Shown: one piece after another, positions 36,557-44,789 of the stretch | Layout: each line of letters begins with the position of its first letter | Numbering within the stretch: position 1 is the stretch's first letter | Source: Flavobacterium ajazii | GTDB lineage: Bacteria > Bacteroidota > Bacteroidia > Flavobacteriales > Flavobacteriaceae | Length of the DNA stretch: 64,000 nucleotides | Reading direction: 5' to 3' | NCBI RefSeq assembly: GCF_010614725.1 | Contig: NZ_JAAEHL010000004.1 | Location: forward strand, 310,001-374,000 | The notes under the pieces: generated by a model | Database searches by the model: none | What the model was told of the DNA's origin: nothing | What the model saw: the letters and a program-made list of their open reading frames with translations, nothing else | Position numbers and translations under genes: made by a program

Positions 36557-37579
36557 TTAAAACAATCCTCCTTGAATATTAGTGTTTATTTTCCCCAAAT
36601 GCTTATAAGCTTTATCAGTAACTTCACGCCCGCGAGGAGTACGCATAATAAAACCTTCCTGAATTAAAAATGGCTCATAAACCTCTTCAATTGTTTCACT
36701 GCTTTCAGAAACTGCAGTTGCCAAAGTTGAAAGACCAACAGGCCCGCCTTTAAATTTGTTTATAATGGTCAACAATATCTTGTTATCCATTTCATCGAGT
36801 CCATGTGCGTCAACGTTTAATGCTTTTAGGGCATACCTTGAAATTTCTAAATCTATTCTACCGTTTCCTTTAATCTGAGCAAAATCTCGTACACGACGCA
36901 ATAGAGCATTTGCAATACGGGGCGTACCACGGCTTCTTCCTGCAATTTCAATTGCTGCTTCAAGATCAATAGGCATTTTTAATATAGAGGCACTTCTTTC
37001 AACAATAGTTGTTAAAAGTTCGGTCGTATAATATTGTAAACGGGAAGATATTCCAAAACGGGCACGCATAGGAGCGGTTAACAATCCTGAACGTGTAGTC
37101 GCACCAATTAAGGTGAAAGGATTCAAATTTATTTGAACTGTTCTTGCATTTGGACCAGATTCAATCATAATATCAATTTTGAAATCTTCCATAGCCGAGT
37201 ACAAATATTCCTCAACAACCGGGCTTAATCGATGGATTTCATCAATGAACAAAACATCTCTTTCATCAAGATTAGTTAACAAACCGGCTAAATCGCCTGG
37301 TTTATCTAACACAGGCCCGGAAGTGATTTTGATTCCAACTTCAAGTTCATTCGCTAAAATATTAGCCAAAGTGGTTTTTCCAAGCCCCGGAGGTCCATGA
37401 AAAAGTGCGTGATCCAGCGCTTCACCACGTTGGTTCGCCGCAGCAACAAAAACTTTTAAGTTTTCTAAAACCTGGTCTTGTCCCGCAAAATCATCAAATG
37501 ACAGTGGACGTAATCTTTTTTCAAGATCTAACTCTTCTGGGTTGTATCCTTTTGTTGTAGGATCTAGGTTTTCATTCAT
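36557..37579 (-). CDS. ruvB: Holliday junction DNA helicase motor RuvB
   Basis: A 340-residue AAA+ ATPase driving branch migration with RuvA. Walker A is [10 protein letters not shown], Walker [10 protein letters not shown], sensor 1 [19 protein letters not shown], and the C-terminal winged-helix domain has [17 protein letters not shown]. Length is normal. It leads a leftward operon with the P450 and queG genes; a -7 element (37584-37591) lies 4 bases before the start codon, which would give an almost leaderless transcript if used. Confidence 0.96.
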   Translation of the reverse strand: MNENLDPTTKGYNPEELDLEKRLRPLSFDDFAGQDQVLENLKVFVAAANQRGEALDHALFHGPPGLGKTTLANILANELEVGIKITSGPVLDKPGDLAGLLTNLDERDVLFIDEIHRLSPVVEEYLYSAMEDFKIDIMIESGPNARTVQINLNPFTLIGATTRSGLLTAPMRARFGISSRLQYYTTELLTTIVERSASILKMPIDLEAAIEIAGRSRGTPRIANALLRRVRDFAQIKGNGRIDLEISRYALKALNVDAHGLDEMDNKILLTIINKFKGGPVGLSTLATAVSESSETIEEVYEPFLIQEGFIMRTPRGREVTDKAYKHLGKINTNIQGGLF

Positions 37580-37583
37580 TTTA

Positions 37584-37591
37584 CAAAGATA
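37584..37591 (-). promoter_or_regulatory. Putative -7 element at ruvB
   Basis: Minus-strand TATCTTTG fits TAnnTTTG but sits only 4 bases from the ATG at 37579. It may drive a leaderless mRNA or be a chance match. Confidence 0.3.
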
Positions 37592-37644
37592 TACAAAGTA
37601 ATCAGTTTGTAAAACAGTAGTTCATAGATAAAACTTTTACAAAA

Positions 37645-37671
37645 CAAAAAGACCATCATTTCTGATGGTCT
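37645..37671 (-). terminator. Terminator of the act-cox operon
   Basis: On the minus strand a 9-bp stem (complement of 37650-37658 and 37663-37671) with a GAAA tetraloop is followed by T5, just after the coxA stop. Confidence 0.85.
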
Positions 37672-37684
37672 CTTAAAAATATTT

Positions 37685-39487
37685 TTAGTGGTGTAAAACT
37701 TCTTCACCTTCTTTCATCGGCACATTTTGAGGAACAAAATCTACATCATGATTTGGGTTACTATAGTCATACGGCCAACGATATACATGAGGAATTTCAC
37801 CTGGCCAGTTACCATGAATATGCTCAACTGGAGTAGTCCATTCTAAAGTTGTAGATTTCCATGGATTCTGAACTGCTTTCTTACCGTAGAAAATACTACT
37901 AAAGAAGTTATATAAAAATACTAACTGAAAAGCACCTCCTACAAGAGCAAATGTTGTAATTAAAACATTTACATTTTGTAAATCATCAAATAATGGGAAA
38001 TTAGTATTAGTATAATAACGTCTTGGCAAACCTGCTAATCCAATAAAGTGCATTGGAAAGAAAACTCCATAAGCACAAACTGCAGTTACCCAAAAATGGA
38101 TATAACCTAAGTTTTTGTTTAACATTCTTCCGTACATTTTAGGGAACCAGTGGTAAATACCAGCAAACATTCCGTAAAGTGCAGAGATACCCATTACTAA
38201 GTGAAAGTGTGCAATTACAAAGTAAGTATCGTGAACGTTAATATCTAAAGTACTATCTCCTAAAATGATTCCTGTTAAACCTCCGGTGATGAAAGTAGAA
38301 ACCATTCCGATAGAGAATAACATTGCAGGGTTGAACTGTAAGTTACCTTTCCATAAAGTTGTAATCCAGTTGAACGCTTTTACAGCAGATGGAATTGCAA
38401 TCAATAAAGTTGTAAAAGTAAACACAGATCCTAAGAAAGGATTCATACCTGAAAGGAACATATGGTGTCCCCAAACAATTGTGGATAAAAATGCAATTGC
38501 AAGAACAGACATAATCATTGCTCTGTATCCGAAAATAGGCTTACGAGAATTCGTTGACATAATTTCAGACACTAACCCCATTGCAGGTAAAATTACGATG
38601 TAAACCTCAGGGTGGCCCAAAAACCAGAATAAATGTTCAAACAATACCGGAGAACCTCCTTGGTAATGTAAAACCTCTCCTGCAATATAAATATCAGATA
38701 AGAAAAATGAAGTTCCAAAACTTCTGTCGAAAATCAACAACAAAGCTGCTGATAATAAAACTGGAAATGAAATAACACCAATAATTGCTGTTACGAAGAA
38801 TGTCCAAATAGTAAGAGGAAGTCTTGTCATAGACATTCCTTTAGTTCTTAAATTAATTACAGTTACAATGTAATTTAAAGATCCCATTAATGAAGATGCA
38901 ATAAAGATAGCCATTGAAACTAACCATAAAGTCATACCTGTTCCAGATCCTGGAATTGCTTGTGGCAAAGCACTTAATGGAGGATAAATTGTCCAACCTG
39001 CAGAAGCTGGTCCAGCTTCAACAAATAAAGAACATAACATTACTACAGCAGATAAGAAAAACAACCAGTATGAAATCATGTTCATAAATCCAGATGCCAT
39101 ATCTCTTGCACCAATCTGAAGCGGAATAAGCAAGTTACTAAAAGTTCCACTCAAACCAGCTGTCAATACAAAGAATACCATTATGGTACCGTGAATTGTA
39201 ACTAAGGCCAGATAAATATCATTAGCCATTACACCATCAGGTGCAAATTTATCTCCTAATAAAACATTGAATATTTTAAAAGATTCTTCAGGCCAAGCTA
39301 ATTGCATTCTAAAAAGCAAAGACATTGCAATACCAATAATCCCCATAATAATACCTGTTATCAAGTATTGCTTAGCGATCATTTTGTGATCAATACTAAA
39401 AATATATTTAGTAATGAACGTGTCTTTATGATGATGTTCGTGCTCGTGATCGTGTCCGTGATCGTGACCGTGCGCTTCTGCTGACAT
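37685..39487 (-). CDS. coxA: Cytochrome c oxidase subunit I
   Basis: A 600-residue heme-copper oxidase subunit with about twelve transmembrane helices. Heme and CuB ligand His are in HGTIMVFF, WFLGHPEVYIVILPAMG (with the His-Pro-Glu-Val-Tyr cross-link motif), VWGHHMF and TYFVIAHFHLVM. The HPEVY motif and E(V/L)LHYQGG region fit a type A proton-pumping oxidase. The N-terminus has nine His within residues 6-20, before the first helix. It is the last gene of the leftward act-cox operon, followed by a strong terminator. Confidence 0.96.
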   Translation of the reverse strand: MSAEAHGHDHGHDHEHEHHHKDTFITKYIFSIDHKMIAKQYLITGIIMGIIGIAMSLLFRMQLAWPEESFKIFNVLLGDKFAPDGVMANDIYLALVTIHGTIMVFFVLTAGLSGTFSNLLIPLQIGARDMASGFMNMISYWLFFLSAVVMLCSLFVEAGPASAGWTIYPPLSALPQAIPGSGTGMTLWLVSMAIFIASSLMGSLNYIVTVINLRTKGMSMTRLPLTIWTFFVTAIIGVISFPVLLSAALLLIFDRSFGTSFFLSDIYIAGEVLHYQGGSPVLFEHLFWFLGHPEVYIVILPAMGLVSEIMSTNSRKPIFGYRAMIMSVLAIAFLSTIVWGHHMFLSGMNPFLGSVFTFTTLLIAIPSAVKAFNWITTLWKGNLQFNPAMLFSIGMVSTFITGGLTGIILGDSTLDINVHDTYFVIAHFHLVMGISALYGMFAGIYHWFPKMYGRMLNKNLGYIHFWVTAVCAYGVFFPMHFIGLAGLPRRYYTNTNFPLFDDLQNVNVLITTFALVGGAFQLVFLYNFFSSIFYGKKAVQNPWKSTTLEWTTPVEHIHGNWPGEIPHVYRWPYDYSNPNHDVDFVPQNVPMKEGEEVLHH

Positions 39488-39517
39488 ATATGTATACTTT
39501 AAATTTTCTTAATAATA

Positions 39518-40708
39518 TTATTTAACCGCAACTTTTGCTACAGCTGCTTTAACAGTATCAATAACCGCTTTTACAGTATCTTTTACTTTAGCAGTTGTAT
39601 CTGTCGTTGAGGCAGCTCCTTCAGCTGGTTTTTCAGCAGCCGCAGCAGCTTTAATATCCTGTGCCAAAGTAGTTTTTTCGCTTAACCACTTTTTATAGTC
39701 TTCAGGAGAATCAACAACAACTTTCATTTGCATATTGTAGTGAGAAGCTCCACAAATTTTATTACATAATAATAAGTAATCAAATGTATAAGGATCTAAA
39801 GCTGTACCTCCTTTTGCAATAAGTTCTACACTTTTTGCAGCTCTTAATTTGTTGATATTTGCAACTTTCTCAACCATAAAAGGCAATTCTCTGTATTCAG
39901 CAGTTGTATAAGTTGGAACAAAAGCAAATTCAGTAACCATTCCAGGAACGCAGTTCATTTGAGCTCTGAAATGAGGAAAATAAGCAGAGTGTAAAACGTC
40001 CTGAGAACGCATTTTGAAATGTACTTTTTTCCCTTTAGGAATATGTAATTCTGTTACTACAATATCATCCTGAGCATTAGGATCTGACATATCAACTCCT
40101 AAAGTGTTAACACCTTCGATTAAACGAACATTAGCCTTTCCTAAAACATTATCGTTTCCTGCATACCTTGCAGTCCATTTAAACTGTTGAGCATATAATT
40201 CAATTTCAACTACATCCTCATCTTTATCAACAAACATGATGTTGTTCCATGCGTACAATCCATAAAGAATTAAGATTGCTAAAACAACCGATGGAATAAT
40301 ACTCCAAATTGCTTCAAGTTTATTACTATCAGCGAAAAACAATGCTTTTTTATCTTTATTCCCTTTATATTTAAAAGAAAACCAATATAGTAAGCCCTGA
40401 GTAATTACCTGAACAGTAAAAATTAACACCCAGGTAATGTTCATTAAATTATCCACTAAAAGACCATGCTCCGAAGCTGGTGTATGAAGTGCCAAATTAC
40501 CCCATTTTAGTAAACCATAAATGGTGAAGATATAAATGAAAGCCAAAAAACCAAACATAATATATCCCTGAACGTTGTTATCATTATCAGATGCAACCTG
40601 AGAATCGTCCGAAGATGCTCCTACTTGCGTAAGATCAAATATCTTGGTCAATTGCCATAATGCAACTGCTAATAAAACTAAAACTATAATTACCAACAAA
40701 CTTGTCAT
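39518..40708 (-). CDS. coxB: Cytochrome c oxidase subunit II
   Basis: A 396-residue subunit II. Three hydrophobic segments are seen (residues 3-20, about 50-70, then 90-115 and 135-155 as the usual hairpin), so there is an extra N-terminal helix. The periplasmic cupredoxin domain carries the CuA ligands: HSAYFPHFRAQMNCVPG and CNKICGASHYNMQM. The C-terminus ends in about 45 residues of Ala, Lys, Thr and Val (AKVKDTVKAVIDTVKAAVAK) beyond the CuA domain, with no heme motif. Electrons should enter from ActE or ActA heme groups. It lies 30 bases before coxA. Confidence 0.95.
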   Translation of the reverse strand: MTSLLVIIVLVLLAVALWQLTKIFDLTQVGASSDDSQVASDNDNNVQGYIMFGFLAFIYIFTIYGLLKWGNLALHTPASEHGLLVDNLMNITWVLIFTVQVITQGLLYWFSFKYKGNKDKKALFFADSNKLEAIWSIIPSVVLAILILYGLYAWNNIMFVDKDEDVVEIELYAQQFKWTARYAGNDNVLGKANVRLIEGVNTLGVDMSDPNAQDDIVVTELHIPKGKKVHFKMRSQDVLHSAYFPHFRAQMNCVPGMVTEFAFVPTYTTAEYRELPFMVEKVANINKLRAAKSVELIAKGGTALDPYTFDYLLLCNKICGASHYNMQMKVVVDSPEDYKKWLSEKTTLAQDIKAAAAAEKPAEGAASTTDTTAKVKDTVKAVIDTVKAAVAKVAVK

Positions 40709-40727
40709 CTGTTTATTTCTTTAAATA

Positions 40728-42254
40728 TTAATAATGAAAATGTTTACTTTCTTCTATGAAAGGATTTCTTTTTGCTAACAAAGGTGACTTACTCAAAGCA
40801 GTAAACACTACAAAAATAAATAAACCTAAGAAGAAAAGAATAGATGCAATTTCAGGAACTCCAATAAACCATCTGTCACCAACCGTACCCGGCATAATCA
40901 TATTAAAGAAGTCAACATAGTGCCCTAATAAGATAACAATTCCAGCCATTACGATTACCCAGTTAAGACGTTTGAAGTCTGTATTGATTAATATCAATAA
41001 TGGAAAAACAAAGTTCATAACTACTGCACCAAAGAAAGGCAGATTGTATAATTGGATTCTTGTTACGAAATAAGTTACCTCTTCAGGAATATTTGCGTAC
41101 CAAATCAACATAAACTGAGAGAACCACAAATAAGTCCAGAATACACTAATACCAAACATGAATTTAGCTAAATCATGGATGTGACTTGTATTCACATATT
41201 CTAAATATCCTTTAGATTTTAAGTAAATCGTTACTAATGCAATTGCTGTGATACCACTTACAAAGAATGAAGCGAATACATACCACGCAAATAAAGTACT
41301 GAACCAGTGCGGATCGAAAGACATAATCCAATCCCAAGCCATGATAGACTCAGATACGATAAAGAATACTAAGAATCCAGCAGACGCTTTGAAATTCTTT
41401 TTATAATAAAGATCATCATTTACTTCATCTTGTGCTAAACAATTTTTTCTTGAGAAATGACGGTAAACATTCCATCCTATCAAAAATACTGCTGCTCTAA
41501 CAATCCAGAAAGGGAAATTTAAATAACCTGATTTTCCTGCGATGATAGCATCATAATTTGGACTTTTAGGATCAGTTACTCCTTCACCCAACCAAACAAA
41601 TATATGATTAAAGTGCAAACCACATAAAACTAAAATTATAAAGAATATAACAGAACCCGCTGGTAAATATGCCGTAATACCCTGCATAACTCTAAACAAT
41701 ACCGGTGACCATCCTGCCTGAGCTACTTGTTGAATAGCATAAAACGCTAACACTCCCATTGAAAGCAACAAAAAGAAAACACAAGCAACATACAAAGCAG
41801 ACCAAGGTTTGTTTTGCAATTGATGTAAAACATGTTCTGCATGAGCTTTAGGATCATGTTCATGAGAAACTTCTTCATGTTTTTCTGCTTTTACTTCATG
41901 ATTAGCAACAGCTGCTTCATGTGCTACTTCAGTTTTTACTTCTTCATGAACTGTATCTTCATTTGCAACAACTGAATCTTTATTAACTGCAACAACTGCA
42001 TGTGCTTCTTCAACTTCTTCATGATGAACAACCCCTTCGGCTTTTTCTTCGTGAATAGCTTCAGTTTTTTCTTCATGATGGGCTGCAGCAGCTTCATGAT
42101 GATCTCCACCATGCTCTGATGCTTCTTTTTTAAGAAGAGTTTCAACCTCTTCAATATTTTTAGGAGCGTTTAAAAAACCATATCCAATCCCTAATATACC
42201 AACGGCCATTAGAATGATAGAAAAAGTTTTTAATTTACTTGAAAATGTGTACAT
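40728..42254 (-). CDS. actF: Alternative complex III subunit ActF
   Basis: A 508-residue membrane subunit of the quinol:cytochrome c oxidoreductase known as alternative complex III. I choose the ATG at 42254 (MYTFSSKLKTFSIILMAVG) since it starts the first helix; a longer frame begins at 42281. About ten transmembrane helices follow. Between helices one and two lies a polar segment (residues 48-144) with 18 His and many Glu and Ala. ActF resembles ActC and NrfD proteins and is thought to contribute to quinone binding or proton translocation. It is preceded by actE and followed 19 bases later by coxB. Confidence 0.92.
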   Translation of the reverse strand: MYTFSSKLKTFSIILMAVGILGIGYGFLNAPKNIEEVETLLKKEASEHGGDHHEAAAAHHEEKTEAIHEEKAEGVVHHEEVEEAHAVVAVNKDSVVANEDTVHEEVKTEVAHEAAVANHEVKAEKHEEVSHEHDPKAHAEHVLHQLQNKPWSALYVACVFFLLLSMGVLAFYAIQQVAQAGWSPVLFRVMQGITAYLPAGSVIFFIILVLCGLHFNHIFVWLGEGVTDPKSPNYDAIIAGKSGYLNFPFWIVRAAVFLIGWNVYRHFSRKNCLAQDEVNDDLYYKKNFKASAGFLVFFIVSESIMAWDWIMSFDPHWFSTLFAWYVFASFFVSGITAIALVTIYLKSKGYLEYVNTSHIHDLAKFMFGISVFWTYLWFSQFMLIWYANIPEEVTYFVTRIQLYNLPFFGAVVMNFVFPLLILINTDFKRLNWVIVMAGIVILLGHYVDFFNMIMPGTVGDRWFIGVPEIASILFFLGLFIFVVFTALSKSPLLAKRNPFIEESKHFHY

Positions 42255-42281
42255 ATCTATTACGATCAGTTTGTTCAACAA

Positions 42282-42827
42282 TTATAATTGGCTTCTTAGT
42301 TTTAGAACATAGTCAGCAACTAACCAACGTTCGTGGGCACTTAATTGATTTGCATGTGAACCCATTGCATTTAAACCATAAGTTTCTACGTGAAAGATAC
42401 TTCCTTCAGTAATTTCTCTGTCTTTATAGCTAGGTACTCCAAGAAATTTTTCTCTTTCAACCAATTTACCTTTACCATTTCCTGTTGCACCATGACAACT
42501 AATACAATAAATTTCAAAAAGCTCTTTTCCTTTTCCTGAATTTCTGTCTTCTTCAGTCAAAGGAGATTTCAAATTAGCTTTTGCTAATTCATAACCTGCA
42601 GTTGAATTTTCATACTCATAAGGTTCAAAACCTCTATTAATAGTTCCTTCAACAGGAAGCTGACCTTCTTTTCCTCCTTTAAATACTTTTGCTTCTGCAT
42701 AAGGCTCATAACCTACAGATTCATACATATTTGGAAAATACTGATAGTTTGGTGCCGAATTATTGTGGCAAGATGAAACTAAAATAGTTATACCAACTAA
42801 AAGTGTTATTTTATATATCCTTTTCAT
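42282..42827 (-). CDS. actE: Alternative complex III subunit ActE, mono-heme cytochrome c
   Basis: A 181-residue lipoprotein-like cytochrome. The N-terminal signal ends in a lipobox-like VSSC. One heme c site, CISCHG, lies near residue 112, with a likely Met ligand downstream (NAMGSHANQ). In the complex ActE relays electrons from ActA toward the oxidase. It sits 8 bases after actD. The pattern of conserved tyrosines and prolines before the heme (NMYESVGYEPYAEA) is seen in ActE proteins of Bacteroidota. Confidence 0.93.
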   Translation of the reverse strand: MKRIYKITLLVGITILVSSCHNNSAPNYQYFPNMYESVGYEPYAEAKVFKGGKEGQLPVEGTINRGFEPYEYENSTAGYELAKANLKSPLTEEDRNSGKGKELFEIYCISCHGATGNGKGKLVEREKFLGVPSYKDREITEGSIFHVETYGLNAMGSHANQLSAHERWLVADYVLKLRSQL

Positions 42828-42835
42828 AGCTACAA

Positions 42836-43360
42836 TTAATTCTTTTCTATTACTTTAACTTCAACAGCTCCTGTACCTTCGAAGAAAGAAACCAATTCAG
42901 CTTCATTATCGTTTACAGCAACTTCCATTAAAAAATGGTCATCAGTTGTTCTTACATCCGGATTTTCAGCTTCTTTAAATGGCCATAATCTACTTCTCAT
43001 ATAAAAAGTAATTACCATTAAGTGAGCAGCAAAAAATACTGTCATCTCAAACATAATTGGCACAAAAGATGGCATATTCTGAATGAAACTGAAACTTGGC
43101 TTACCTCCAATATCTTGAGGCCAGTCATGAATCATGATGTAGCTCATCATAGTTGTTGCAACAGAAATACCAACACATCCATATAAAAAAGCACATATTG
43201 CTAATCTTGTTGGTGCTAATCCCATGGCTTTATCCAATCCGTGAACCGGGAACGGAGTAAAAACCTCTTCAATATGATGATGAGCAGCTCTAGTTTTCTT
43301 TACTGCACTCATCAAAACGTCATCGTCATTATAAATGGCGTATATAACTTTATTACTCAT
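42836..43360 (-). CDS. actD: Alternative complex III subunit ActD
   Basis: A 174-residue membrane protein with two transmembrane helices (LAICAFLYGCVGISVATTMMSY and SFVPIMFEMTVFFAAHLMVITFYM), the DUF3341 pattern. The N-terminal cytoplasmic part opens VIYAIYNDDDVLMSAVKKTR, and the helix hairpin is joined by a loop ending in GGKPSFSF. It is a structural subunit with no cofactor. Its start overlaps the actC stop by 8 bases, as expected of tightly linked act genes. Confidence 0.93.
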   Translation of the reverse strand: MSNKVIYAIYNDDDVLMSAVKKTRAAHHHIEEVFTPFPVHGLDKAMGLAPTRLAICAFLYGCVGISVATTMMSYIMIHDWPQDIGGKPSFSFIQNMPSFVPIMFEMTVFFAAHLMVITFYMRSRLWPFKEAENPDVRTTDDHFLMEVAVNDNEAELVSFFEGTGAVEVKVIEKN

Positions 43361-44756
43361 GATGTGAATCTTTACTGTTTGCTCTTTCTCTAATATAATT
43401 ATCTCCTGTTCCTTTCAAAATTGTTTTAACCTCTGCCTGAGCAATTACAGGGAATGTTCTAGAGTATAACAAAAACAATACAAAGAAGAAACCAATTGTT
43501 CCAATGAAAATTCCGATATCAACAAATGTTGGTGAGAACATTGTCCAAGAAGATGGAAGGTAATCTCTATGTAAAGAAGTAACAATAATTACGAATCTTT
43601 CGAACCACATTCCGATGTTTACTACAATCGAAATGATGAATGAGAACATGATACTAGTTCTTAATTTTTTAAACCACATGAACTGAGGAGAGAACACGTT
43701 ACAAGTCATCATCGACCAATATGCCCACCAGTAAGGTCCAGTAGCTCTGTTTAAGAATGCATATTGCTCATACTCTACTCCTGAATACCAAGCCACAAAT
43801 AACTCAGTGATATAGGCAACACCAACAATAGAACCAGTGATCATGATGATGATGTTCATTAATTCGATATGTTGTAATGTAATGTAAGCTTCAAGGTTAG
43901 ATACTTTTCTCATAACGATCAACAATGTATTTACCATTGCGAATCCAGAGAAAACGGCTCCAGCAACGAAGTATGGAGGGAAAATTGTTGTATGCCATCC
44001 TGGAATTACAGAAGTAGCAAAGTCCATAGATACAATTGTGTGTACAGAAAGCACAAGTGGAGTAGCTAAACCAGCAAGAACTAAAGATACTTCTTCAAAA
44101 CGCTGCCAGTCTTTTGCTCTACCGCTCCATCCAAAACTTAAGATAGAATAAACTCTTTTATTAAATGGAGTTATAGCTCTATCACGAAGCATTGCAAAGT
44201 CAGGTAATAAACCAGTCCACCAGAAAACTAATGATACTGAAAGATAAGTTGAAATCGCAAATACGTCCCAAAGTAATGGTGAGTTAAAGTTTACCCAAAG
44301 AGAACCAAACTGGTTCGGGATAGGTAATACCCAGTATGCCAACCATGGACGTCCCATGTGAATAATTGGAAATAGACCTGCTTGAACTACTGAGAAGATA
44401 GTCATTGCTTCCGCAGAACGGTTAATAGCCATTCTCCAACGCTGACGGAAAAGTAATAATACCGCAGAAATTAATGTTCCGGCGTGACCAATACCTACCC
44501 ACCAAACGAAGTTAGTGATATCCCAAGCCCAACCTACTGTTTTATTTAATCCCCATGTTCCGATACCGGTAGATACGGTGTAAATTATACAACCTAACCC
44601 CCAAAGGAAGGCTACTAATGCGATTGTAAATACAATCCACCATTGTTTATTTGCAGGTCCTTCAACAGGCGCTGCCACATCTACAGTTACATCGTGATAT
44701 GATTTATCACCTATAACTAAAGGTTTTCTAATGGGTGCTTCGTAATGAGACGACAT
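43353..44756 (-). CDS. actC: Alternative complex III subunit ActC (NrfD-like)
   Basis: A 467-residue integral membrane protein with about ten helices, of the polysulfide reductase NrfD family. ActC is the proposed quinol-oxidising subunit, facing the Fe-S subunit ActB. Recognisable features are WWVGIGHAGTLISAVLLLFRQRWR, IHMGRPWLAYWVLP and VDIGIFIGTIGFFFVLFLLYSR. It starts 33 bases after actB and overlaps actD. Confidence 0.94.
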   Translation of the reverse strand: MSSHYEAPIRKPLVIGDKSYHDVTVDVAAPVEGPANKQWWIVFTIALVAFLWGLGCIIYTVSTGIGTWGLNKTVGWAWDITNFVWWVGIGHAGTLISAVLLLFRQRWRMAINRSAEAMTIFSVVQAGLFPIIHMGRPWLAYWVLPIPNQFGSLWVNFNSPLLWDVFAISTYLSVSLVFWWTGLLPDFAMLRDRAITPFNKRVYSILSFGWSGRAKDWQRFEEVSLVLAGLATPLVLSVHTIVSMDFATSVIPGWHTTIFPPYFVAGAVFSGFAMVNTLLIVMRKVSNLEAYITLQHIELMNIIIMITGSIVGVAYITELFVAWYSGVEYEQYAFLNRATGPYWWAYWSMMTCNVFSPQFMWFKKLRTSIMFSFIISIVVNIGMWFERFVIIVTSLHRDYLPSSWTMFSPTFVDIGIFIGTIGFFFVLFLLYSRTFPVIAQAEVKTILKGTGDNYIRERANSKDSHHE

Positions 44757-44789
44757 AATCCTTTATATTGTTTCTTAATTAATAATTTA

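Noticed and set aside
41936-42154. Lys-rich frame on the same strand as actF
   Set aside because: It is the shifted reading of the His/Glu-rich segment of actF and has no start context or homologue.
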